From an uncultured Slackia sp. (GTDB lineage: Bacteria; Actinomycetota; Coriobacteriia; Coriobacteriales; Eggerthellaceae), in contig USEQ01000078.1 of assembly GCA_900553655.1 (NCBI GenBank), positions 1 through 6,481 of the forward strand: DNA of 6,481 nucleotides, in the 5' to 3' direction. A program made the position numbers and the translations under genes. The first letter of the stretch is position 1. Each line of letters starts with the position of its first letter. Positions 1 through 6,345 of the stretch are shown here, piece after piece. Below the pieces are notes generated by a model. The model was not told the origin of the DNA. It made no database searches and was given only the letters and a program-made list of their open reading frames with translations.

Positions 1-172
1 GAATGTCACGTGGCGTAGAAGGCGTTGCGGCCTGTCCAAACGTATCAAGACGAAGACACTTGATGGCCACGCGGCGCTGGATGCGCGTATCCCACGCAAC
101 CTGCACGGTCGCGAACCCGCCGCTGCCCGCAATCTCGAGCGGACGATATCTGTTCAAGATAAGATTTTGCAC
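1..172 (-). CDS. Ser/Thr protein kinase, N-terminal fragment (runs off left edge)
   Basis: This is the first 57 residues of a Hanks-type (eukaryotic-like) Ser/Thr kinase read leftwards. It shows the glycine-rich ATP-binding loop GSGGFATV at about residues 16-23 and the VAIK motif at 35-38, whose Lys38 should contact the ATP phosphates. The opening residues (NRYRPLEIAG) are typical of kinase N-termini. The start is taken as GTG at 172-170, because an AAAGG Shine-Dalgarno-like stretch lies about 9 nt upstream. No ATG lies in this frame before the next upstream stop. The rest of the catalytic domain, and any membrane or sensor region, lies outside the window, so substrates and localisation cannot be stated. 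It is divergent from the fhaA cassette and shares its promoter region, which suggests related control. That it is a kinase is secure; the exact start is less so. Confidence 0.88.
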   Translation of the reverse strand, partial: MQNLILNRYRPLEIAGSGGFATVQVAWDTRIQRRVAIKCLRLDTFGQAATPSTPRDI

Positions 173-196
173 CCCATGCAGCCTTTCATTTACAAT
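167..196 (+). promoter_or_regulatory. Candidate promoter for the fhaA-fhaB-pstP-rodA::pbpA operon
   Basis: TACAAT at 191-196 matches the -10 consensus at five of six positions. A partial -35, TTGCAC, lies at 167-172 with an 18-bp spacer. Transcription would begin near 203, leaving about 56 nt before fhaA. The -35 overlaps the start codon of the divergent kinase, and the two predicted start sites lie only a few bases apart, so the promoters probably compete for polymerase. Another AT-rich hexamer (TATTAT at 205-210) could serve instead. Confidence 0.4.
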
Positions 197-205
197 AGGT
201 TGATT

Positions 206-211
206 ATTATA
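206..211 (-). promoter_or_regulatory. -10 element of divergent kinase promoter
   Basis: Read on the minus strand this is a perfect TATAAT in an AT-rich island inside otherwise GC-rich DNA. Transcription would start near 199-200, giving a leader of about 27 nt before the GTG at 172. No good -35 hexamer sits 16-18 bp upstream, so the promoter may need an activator or be weak. The call rests on the hexamer, its position and the base composition only. Confidence 0.45.
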
Positions 212-258
212 TATGTCTTGAGCTCATGAACCATAACCGCAGAAAGGCTTGAGTCGCC

Positions 259-1743
259 ATGGGATTCTTCTCTAAGTTCGAGGGAAAGATGGAGGACACC
301 TTCGAAGGTGCCGCCGGCAAAATGCAGAAATCGCCCATCTCCCCCGTTCAGATTATGAAAAAAGCCGAAAAGCAGATGCGTCGCGAAAAGGTGGTCAGCG
401 CCGGCAAGCAGTATGCGCCCACGCTCTACACCGTCCTCGTCAATCCTGACGACGACCAGCGCCTCTTCGGCTTCTATCCCACCTTGGCAGGCGAATGCGA
501 AACCCGTCTCGCCGCAACCGCAAGCGCAGACGGCTTGGCCATGGACGGCCACCCCTTGGTTCGCTTCATCGTGGACGACGGCTTGAAGCACGGCAAGTTC
601 GACATCATCGCCGAAGTGGTAAGCGCTCCGATCGTGGAGCAGCTTCGCGCCGAGGAAATGCAGCGCTACGGCATGGGCGGCGCGAAACCCGCGCCCGTCC
701 CCCAGGCCGCCGCGTACGGCAATCCCGCCTATGCGCAGCAGCGCTCTGCCCAGCCTCAGCCAATGCAGGTCCCTCCCATCCAGCAGCCTCAGGCCGCAAA
801 CCCCTTCACGCCAAACGCCGGCGGCGATTATGGCCAGCAGATTTTCGGCGAGGGAATACCGGCGGCGCAACCCGTTCAGCCGCAACCTGCAGCGAAACCC
901 CCGCTGCCCTACGTTCCTGAAAACGAAATAGACTACTCGCTTAACTACGGCGAATACACCTTCGATAGCAAGAACTTCGAAGACTATCGCAAGGCGGACG
1001 AAAGCGATCAGGAGCAAGCCGCGGCCGCATCGAACGTCACCGGCGAAGAAAAGGCGGACTCTTCTCCCGATGCCCCCCAGGATGAGGGGATTCACGGAGC
1101 TGCATCCAACGCGAACGCGGCGCTCGGCGTCGAAGCCGAGACGCCCCGCCAGCAAAACCCTCATCGCCCGGAGCATGCCGCCATTCCTCAGCCTGAATAT
1201 CCCGCCCAGCAATACGGATATGCCCCCCAGGGCATGGGAGCGTATCCCGCACCGAATCCTGCCTACCCCCCGATGGGCATGGGCATGCAGCCGGGCAACG
1301 CATACGCTTACGCACAGCAGGGCCAGCCTTACGGGGCATATCCCGACATGCATCAGCAGGCCGCGCCGGCGCCTGCGCCCGCATACGGCGCCGCACCCCA
1401 CACGGTTGCATTCACGGCCGGAGCCGCCCAGGCAAACGCCGTGCCCCATGCAGGAGCCGTACGCGCTCATCTTATCGACATCGCATCAAATCGTTCATAT
1501 GACCTGGCCACAAGTCGAATCCTCATCGGCCGCGAAACCAGCAACGACATCATCCTGAACGACCTCAATGTAAGCCGCCAGCATGCGCAGATCGCCTTCG
1601 AACCTCAGGGCGTCTGGGTTGTCACCGACCTCGGGTCGACCAACGGAACCCTGGTCAACGGCATGCCCATCACCCGACGCGGCCTTGCCGACGGCGACCG
1701 CATCACGCTCGGCATGACCGAGTTCGTGTTTTCCATGCGATAG
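259..1743 (+). CDS. fhaA: FhaA-like phosphothreonine-reading scaffold (DUF3662 + FHA)
   Basis: A 494-residue cytoplasmic scaffold of the actinobacterial kinase/cell-wall cassette. Residues 1 to about 135 match the DUF3662 (FhaA N-terminal) type, opening MGFFSKFEGKMEDTFEGA with the SPISPVQIMKKAEKQM segment. Residues 140-395 are a long low-complexity linker rich in Pro, Ala, Gln, Tyr and Gly, interrupted by an acidic Tyr-rich patch near 220-250. Residues 400-494 are an FHA domain with GR at 424-425, SRQH at 439-442 and GSTNGT at 459-464, the residues that bind phosphothreonine. In mycobacteria FhaA binds kinase-phosphorylated partners in peptidoglycan synthesis; the same role here is inferred. 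The start is set by an in-frame TGA at 250-252 just upstream and an AGAAAGG ribosome site at 241-247. The stop TAG also forms part of the fhaB ribosome site. Confidence 0.93.
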   Translation: MGFFSKFEGKMEDTFEGAAGKMQKSPISPVQIMKKAEKQMRREKVVSAGKQYAPTLYTVLVNPDDDQRLFGFYPTLAGECETRLAATASADGLAMDGHPLVRFIVDDGLKHGKFDIIAEVVSAPIVEQLRAEEMQRYGMGGAKPAPVPQAAAYGNPAYAQQRSAQPQPMQVPPIQQPQAANPFTPNAGGDYGQQIFGEGIPAAQPVQPQPAAKPPLPYVPENEIDYSLNYGEYTFDSKNFEDYRKADESDQEQAAAASNVTGEEKADSSPDAPQDEGIHGAASNANAALGVEAETPRQQNPHRPEHAAIPQPEYPAQQYGYAPQGMGAYPAPNPAYPPMGMGMQPGNAYAYAQQGQPYGAYPDMHQQAAPAPAPAYGAAPHTVAFTAGAAQANAVPHAGAVRAHLIDIASNRSYDLATSRILIGRETSNDIILNDLNVSRQHAQIAFEPQGVWVVTDLGSTNGTLVNGMPITRRGLADGDRITLGMTEFVFSMR

Positions 1744-1746
1744 GAG
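1742..1746 (+). promoter_or_regulatory. fhaB ribosome binding site overlapping the fhaA stop codon
   Basis: AGGAG begins on the second base of the fhaA TAG stop and lies 6 nt before the GTG at 1753. It fixes GTG as the fhaB start and suggests that ribosomes finishing fhaA re-initiate on fhaB. Confidence 0.75.
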
Positions 1747-1752
1747 CAATTC

Positions 1753-2166
1753 GTGATCGACGTCATTCTTCTTGCGGGACGCCTCCTTTTCGTCGCGCTG
1801 CTGTACCTGTTCCTGTTCGCCCTCATGAAAACGGGCATCGGCCTGGTTAAAGGGCAGCGCAAGAAAGAAAAGAGCTGGGGCATCTCGGTAGAGCGCGGCC
1901 CCAAGGAGCTTCGTGGCGTGAAAATGACCGTTCGCGGTCCCATCATCGTCGGCCGCGCTCCTGGCGCAGACATCGTTATCGGCGCAAGCTACGTTTCGGC
2001 CCGCCATGCTCGATTCAGCATCATGGGAGCCAACCTCTTCGTCGAAGACCTCGGCTCCACCAACGGTACCGCAGTCAACGGCCGCCGCATCACCGAGCCT
2101 ACCGTGCTGAAGAACAACGACGTCGTCAACGTTGGCGACGTCGCCATCCGCGTGAGGTACGAATAG
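1753..2166 (+). CDS. fhaB: FhaB-like membrane-anchored FHA protein
   Basis: A 137-residue protein with one hydrophobic helix at about residues 4-25, then a basic stretch (KGQRKKEK, 33-40) that should keep the rest in the cytoplasm. An FHA domain fills residues about 50-137. The phosphothreonine-binding residues are all present: GR at 67-68, SARH at 82-85 and GSTNGT at 101-106, followed by VNG. Its size and layout match mycobacterial FhaB (also called FipA), which docks phosphorylated partners at the membrane close to RodA and the division machinery. The direct substrates here are unknown. The gene starts with GTG and lies 9 nt after the fhaA stop. Its TAG stop overlaps the pstP GTG by one base, so it sits in the middle of a coupled translation unit. 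Confidence 0.93.
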   Translation: MIDVILLAGRLLFVALLYLFLFALMKTGIGLVKGQRKKEKSWGISVERGPKELRGVKMTVRGPIIVGRAPGADIVIGASYVSARHARFSIMGANLFVEDLGSTNGTAVNGRRITEPTVLKNNDVVNVGDVAIRVRYE

Positions 2167-3419
2167 TGGCCGCCGAAAAAGAACATAAGCACATTCGGGG
2201 AAGGCACGCCAAGGGCGCCCTTCCCTCTTACGGCTCGCGCACTGACGTGGGCCTGGTGCGCGAGCATAACGAAGACAGCCTTGCCGTGAACCCTCCCCTT
2301 TATGCCGTTGCCGACGGCATGGGCGGGCACGCCGCGGGAGAGGTCGCCAGCGAAATAGCCATTCAAACGCTTGTGGCGAACGCCCCCGACACCCCCGATG
2401 GAGACAACCTGGCACGCGCCGTTGTCGCAGCAAACCACGCCATCATTCGCGCCGTTCACGAAGGCATCGGCCGCAAAGGCATGGGCACCACCATGACCGC
2501 CGCTATGCTCTCCGGAAAACGACTGGTCATCGCCCAGGTTGGCGACTCGCGAGCCTATCTTCTACACGAAGGAAGCCTGCAGCGCATAACCCGCGACCAT
2601 TCCCTTATGGCCGACCTCATCGATTCCGGTCAGATCACGCCCGAAGAAGCCAAGACCCATCCGCAGCGCAGCGTCATAACGCGCGCCTTGGGCAGCGACC
2701 CTTCGACGCTTCCCGACATATACGAAATGAACGTCAGCGCGGGCGACCGCCTGCTTTTGTGCTCCGACGGACTATCGGGCATGGTCGATGACCCTTTACT
2801 TGAAAGCATCCTGGCCCGCGTGAAAGACCCCCAGCGCTGCGCCGCTGCACTCGTCAACGAGGCCATCACGGCAGGCGGACACGATAACGTGACCGCCATC
2901 GTGGTCGATGCCCCCTCGAACACCGAGGCCATCATCAAGAAAGAAACAATCAAGGGAAGAATCGGCGCCATCATTGCAGCCATCGCCCTTGTTCTGGTGC
3001 TTGTAGGCGGCATCGGCGGCTCCCTGGCGTATTTGAACCATACCGCGTTTCTGGGCGAGCAGGACGGAAACGTCGCGGTATACCGAGGAATGCCGGGAGC
3101 CGTCATGGGCATCTCGCTTTCCACATTCGACCACGACACCGGCCTTGCCGTCGAAGAATTGGACAATATTCCCGCCAATGTTTCCGAACGCCTGAAAGAC
3201 GGGATACGCGTAGATTCCGTCGCAGACGCAGACGCGCTCGTCGAAACCTGGAAAAAGCAGATCGAGGAGCACAAGCAGTCCGCCACGCCCGAAGGCGAAA
3301 GCGAAAAAGACAAGGACTCTTCCGCGTCGACGACCGACGAAAAAACGACCGATCCCCAGAAAGAGGCCTCTACGACCTCTGAACGCACTCAGGAAAACGA
3401 AGGCGGTGACGAACAATGA
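2166..3419 (+). CDS. pstP: PstP-type PP2C Ser/Thr protein phosphatase, membrane-anchored
   Basis: A 417-residue metal-dependent (PPM/PP2C) phosphatase that should dephosphorylate the kinases and their targets. The catalytic domain spans about 22-250, with R32-E-H-N-E-D37, D50-G-M-G-G-H, GTTMTA at 107-112, GDSRAY at 126-131, SDG at 200-202 and GGHDN at 237-241. These include the aspartates that hold the two catalytic Mn/Mg ions. One membrane helix lies at about 266-290. An outer region follows, with a short conserved-looking part (GNVAVYRGMPG) and a charged Ser/Thr/Lys/Glu-rich tail from about 365 to the end. The outer part looks shorter than in Mycobacterium tuberculosis PstP, whose total length I recall as about 510 residues. 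About 20 basic, His-containing residues precede the catalytic domain. The GTG start has GAGG 8 nt upstream and overlaps the fhaB stop; the stop overlaps the next ATG as ATGA. Confidence 0.95.
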   Translation: MAAEKEHKHIRGRHAKGALPSYGSRTDVGLVREHNEDSLAVNPPLYAVADGMGGHAAGEVASEIAIQTLVANAPDTPDGDNLARAVVAANHAIIRAVHEGIGRKGMGTTMTAAMLSGKRLVIAQVGDSRAYLLHEGSLQRITRDHSLMADLIDSGQITPEEAKTHPQRSVITRALGSDPSTLPDIYEMNVSAGDRLLLCSDGLSGMVDDPLLESILARVKDPQRCAAALVNEAITAGGHDNVTAIVVDAPSNTEAIIKKETIKGRIGAIIAAIALVLVLVGGIGGSLAYLNHTAFLGEQDGNVAVYRGMPGAVMGISLSTFDHDTGLAVEELDNIPANVSERLKDGIRVDSVADADALVETWKKQIEEHKQSATPEGESEKDKDSSASTTDEKTTDPQKEASTTSERTQENEGGDEQ

Positions 3420-6235
3420 CACGTCGTAATACGGAGCTTTTGCTCCTATGCCTTGCGGCACCGTTTGTCATCCTGCTCTTCTCGATGGTGCTGGTGAAGC
3501 AAGACACAGCTCTCTCGTTCGAAACGCTGGCGGTGCCTCTCGGCCTGTTCGGGGCCTTCGTCGTTGCGCATATCGCCACGCGCTTCTTCGCGAAAAACGC
3601 CGATCCGGCCATCATGCCCATCGTATTCGGCCTGTCCGGCATTGGCATCGCGTTTGTCACAAGGTTAGCTCCCGACCTGGCAATACGCCAGGTCATGTGG
3701 CTTTTCCTGGGAATTGTCCTCATGGTTGCCACCCTGGCCATAGTTCGCAACCTCGATAAGCTTGCACGCTATAAATACACGTTCATGATCGTAGGCATCG
3801 TGCTGCTGCTCATGCCTATGCTTCCCGGCATTGGCCAAGAGGTTCTTGGCAGCCGCATCTGGATCAAAATCGGAGGCTTCAGCTTCCAGCCGGGCGAAAT
3901 CGCCAAGGTGTGCATCGTCATCTTCCTAGCGTCCTACCTCGCGCAAAACCGCGAGATGCTTTCGGTATTCACCGTGCGCGTAGGCCGCTTCTACCTGCCC
4001 GACGCCGCAACGCTCGGACCGCTGCTCGTCATGTGGGGCATCTCGTTCTCCATCGCCGTGTTCGAGAAAGACCTCGGCAGCGCGCTTGTGTGCTTCGTGC
4101 TCTTCCTCACTATGCTCTACATCGCAAGCGGCAAGAAGATGTTCCTCGTCGTGGGCTTTGGCCTGGCGGCCCTCGGCTGCGTCATCCTCTATGCAGCGTT
4201 TGGCCACATTCAAATTCGCGTGAACACTTGGCTCGACCCCTTCTCCGATGCCATGAACACGGGTTACCAGCTCTGCCAGTCCATCTATTCGCTGGCCGAC
4301 GGCGGTATGCTGGGCGTTGGCGTGGGCAACGGCCTTGCTGAAAATATCCCCGTCGTGGAGTCCGACTTCATCTTCGCCGCCATCGCCGAAGAAACCGGCC
4401 TTCTGGGCGGTGCGGCCGTGCTGCTGCTGTTCTTGTGCCTTGCCATACGCGGCTTCGCAACGGCGGCGCGCGCGAAAAGCGACGTGAGCTCGTTTGTCGC
4501 AGTCGGCGTTACCGTAACCATCGTGCTGCAGGCCTTCATCATCGTCGGCGGCGTAACCCGCCTCATCCCCTTGACCGGTCTCACGCTTCCCTTCATCAGT
4601 CAGGGCGGCTCCTCGCTTCTGGCAAGCTTCATCGGCATCGGACTGCTGCTGCGCTGCGGCGACGAGGGCACGGGCATCAATTCCGAAATGAAAGACGGCA
4701 CGGGACGCATGCGCGCCATCGGCGCACATGGCGCAACGCGCGGAGCGAACGATTCGAGCGTTCTGGGCCGCGTCGCCCTTGGCCGCCGTCTCACGTCCAC
4801 CATGGTGGCCTTCGCCCTGCTGTTCGCCCTGCTGGTCGCCAACCTCACCTACGTCATGGTGTTCATGGCGGACGAATACCAAAGCTACCCTGGCAACAAC
4901 CACACGCTGTACAGAGAAGCCAAAACGGAACGCGGCTCCATTAGCACCTACGACGGTGTGGTCTTGGCGGAAAGCGTCCAACAAGAAGACGGGACCTACG
5001 TCCGCACGTATCCGCAGGGCAGCCTGGCAAGCCACGTCGTTGGCTATTACTCCCAGCAGTACGGCCTCTCAGGCATCGAGCAATCCATGAACGACACGCT
5101 CAAAGGCCAGGAGAACTTCGCGAGCTGGTCTGACGTGGTGAACTACCTCGCTGGCATCAACACTCCGGGCAACGACGTAGCACTTACCCTGAACTCCAAG
5201 ATTCAGCAGGCCGCCGAAGAGGTGCTGGAGGGCTACAAGGGAGCAGTCGTCGTGATGGACCCCAACACGGGCGCCGTGCTGGCTCTGGCTAGCTCGCCTA
5301 CATACTCCAACGCAGACGTCGAATCGCTGCTTGCCGCAGCATCGAGCGGGTCCGATTCTTCGGGCGGCGCCCTTATCAACCGCGCGACCAACGCGCTGTA
5401 TGCGCCGGGTTCAACCTTCAAGCTCGTCACGCTTACGGCACTGCTCGAAAACGGCCTTGCGACCGAGAGCACGCAGGTTGAGTCCCCCGCATTCGCCACC
5501 ATCGGCAATGGCGAGCTCTCCAACGCGAACGATATCGGCTACGGAACCATCACGCTCAAGCGCGCAACGGAGGTTTCCTCCAACACGGCCTTTGGCGCGC
5601 TGGGCGCCGAAAAGGTCGGTTCGAACCTTTTGGTTGAAACCGCCGAGAAGTTCGGCTTCAACAAAGCCATCGATGATTTCGAGCTGCCGCTCTACACCAG
5701 CCTTATGCCCGATCCCGAAGAAATGACCGAATGGGAAACGGCATGGGCGGCTTGCGGCCAGCCCGTCGGACAGCACGAAAGCCCGGCAGGCCCGCAAGCA
5801 ACCGTGATGCAGATGGCCATGGTGGCTTCCGCCATAGCCAACGACGGCGTACTCGAAACCCCGTATTTCGTAGAAGGCGTCTACAATTCCAAGGGCGAGC
5901 GTTCATTCACCGCAAGCGCAAAAGCCTATGGAACCGTTATGAGCAAGCAGACCGCCGACTCGATCACCGATATGATGATCGGAGTCGTGGAAAACGGCAC
6001 CGGCTACGAAGCCGCTATCAGCGGCGTCGAAGTGGCCGGCAAAACCGGCACCGCCGAGACGAACAAGGAATACAACGACAGCTGGTTCGTAGGCTTCGCG
6101 CCCGCAGACAACCCCAGCGTCGTGGTGGCCGTTGCGATCGAGGAAGGTGTCCACGGCAACGACGAGGCTGGACTGGCAAGTCCCCGCGCCAAAAAAGTGC
6201 TTGAAACGGCGCTTCAGGTACAGGGGCTGCTCTAA
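3416..6235 (+). CDS. rodA-pbpA: RodA/FtsW glycan polymerase fused to class B penicillin-binding protein
   Basis: One 939-residue ORF joins two enzymes that are normally separate. Residues 1-415 are a SEDS-family (RodA/FtsW) lipid II polymerase with about 12 membrane helices. It has GSRIW at 145-149, QPGE at 158-161, EKDLGSAL at 217-224, Asp317 in the ESDFIFA loop (the position of the essential SEDS aspartate) and PFISQGGSS at 392-400. A roughly 45-residue basic, Gly/Arg-rich linker leads to a further helix at about 462-484. Residues 485-939 are an outer class B PBP. Its pedestal region has RGSI at 506-509, and its transpeptidase motifs are Ser666-TFK669 (nucleophile), S721-S-N723 and K876-TGT. 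Both halves have about the usual full length, and an even helix count before the linker keeps the topology sensible. It should polymerise and crosslink peptidoglycan, probably for elongation given the RodA/PbpA synteny. ATG overlaps the pstP stop; AGGCGG lies 9 nt upstream. Confidence 0.93.
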   Translation: MTRRNTELLLLCLAAPFVILLFSMVLVKQDTALSFETLAVPLGLFGAFVVAHIATRFFAKNADPAIMPIVFGLSGIGIAFVTRLAPDLAIRQVMWLFLGIVLMVATLAIVRNLDKLARYKYTFMIVGIVLLLMPMLPGIGQEVLGSRIWIKIGGFSFQPGEIAKVCIVIFLASYLAQNREMLSVFTVRVGRFYLPDAATLGPLLVMWGISFSIAVFEKDLGSALVCFVLFLTMLYIASGKKMFLVVGFGLAALGCVILYAAFGHIQIRVNTWLDPFSDAMNTGYQLCQSIYSLADGGMLGVGVGNGLAENIPVVESDFIFAAIAEETGLLGGAAVLLLFLCLAIRGFATAARAKSDVSSFVAVGVTVTIVLQAFIIVGGVTRLIPLTGLTLPFISQGGSSLLASFIGIGLLLRCGDEGTGINSEMKDGTGRMRAIGAHGATRGANDSSVLGRVALGRRLTSTMVAFALLFALLVANLTYVMVFMADEYQSYPGNNHTLYREAKTERGSISTYDGVVLAESVQQEDGTYVRTYPQGSLASHVVGYYSQQYGLSGIEQSMNDTLKGQENFASWSDVVNYLAGINTPGNDVALTLNSKIQQAAEEVLEGYKGAVVVMDPNTGAVLALASSPTYSNADVESLLAAASSGSDSSGGALINRATNALYAPGSTFKLVTLTALLENGLATESTQVESPAFATIGNGELSNANDIGYGTITLKRATEVSSNTAFGALGAEKVGSNLLVETAEKFGFNKAIDDFELPLYTSLMPDPEEMTEWETAWAACGQPVGQHESPAGPQATVMQMAMVASAIANDGVLETPYFVEGVYNSKGERSFTASAKAYGTVMSKQTADSITDMMIGVVENGTGYEAAISGVEVAGKTGTAETNKEYNDSWFVGFAPADNPSVVVAVAIEEGVHGNDEAGLASPRAKKVLETALQVQGLL

Positions 6236-6316
6236 GTGAGGTACGATTGCTGTTTTACCGATCACCATGCGCATGCGCGCTTCGGAGCCGGAACACAGTT
6301 TAAATGGAGCAAATAG
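6236..6316 (+). CDS. Possible 26-codon small ORF after rodA::pbpA
   Basis: A GTG directly follows the TAA of the fusion gene, with AGGGG at 6222-6226 about 9 nt upstream. It opens a 26-codon frame ending at TAG 6314-6316. The peptide would begin MRYDCC and contain an HHAHAR stretch, so it has paired Cys and clustered His but no membrane segment. I do not recognise it. It could be a coupled microprotein, a leader controlling the next kinase gene, or chance. Nothing beyond the start context and position supports it. Confidence 0.15.
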   Translation: MRYDCCFTDHHAHARFGAGTQFKWSK

Positions 6317-6332
6317 GCAACGAGACGGACAT

Positions 6333-6340
6333 AGAGGAGA
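6333..6340 (+). promoter_or_regulatory. Ribosome binding site of pknB-like gene
   Basis: AGAGGAGA lies 5 nt before GTG 6346 and is the strongest Shine-Dalgarno match in the window. It favours that GTG over an in-frame ATG at 6304, which has no well-spaced ribosome site and is itself directly preceded by an in-frame TAA. Confidence 0.7.
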
Positions 6341-6345
6341 GAAAC

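Noticed and set aside
3..203. A 66-codon plus-strand frame at the left edge
   Set aside because: It is antisense to the divergent kinase, whose ATP loop and VAIK lysine motif are clear on the other strand.
700..1460. Low-complexity Pro/Ala/Gln/Tyr stretch in fhaA considered as a DNA repeat array
   Set aside because: There is no regular repeat unit at DNA level; it is a disordered protein linker of the kind usual in FhaA proteins.
190..1470. A 426-codon open frame on the minus strand opposite fhaA
   Set aside because: It lies fully antisense to a gene with clear DUF3662 and FHA domains. The translation is Arg/Gly/Val-rich with no recognisable motif, as expected from GC-rich codon bias.
2152..2162. 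11-bp direct repeat GTGAGGTACGA, here and at 6236-6246
   Set aside because: About five 11-mer pairs are expected by chance in 6.5 kb. The first copy is explained by the end of fhaB and the pstP ribosome site.
1495..2459. Long minus-strand frames opposite fhaB and the start of pstP
   Set aside because: They cross the real gene junctions, have no ribosome site or domain, and follow the codon periodicity of the plus-strand genes.
3926..5035. A 369-codon open frame on the minus strand opposite rodA::pbpA
   Set aside because: It is a shadow of the SEDS and PBP coding region; the product is rich in Ala, His, Asp and Glu and resembles no family.
6236..6265. Imperfect hairpin (GTGAGGTA with TACC-GA-TCAC) just after the rodA::pbpA stop, considered as a terminator
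   Set aside because: Two 4-bp stems split by a bulge with a 12-nt loop and no T-run; too weak for an intrinsic terminator.
6266..6278. Overlapping 10-bp palindromes (CATGCGCATG and GCGCATGCGC) in the gap before the kinase
   Set aside because: Several perfect 10-bp palindromes are expected by chance in a window of this size, and no second copy supports an operator.
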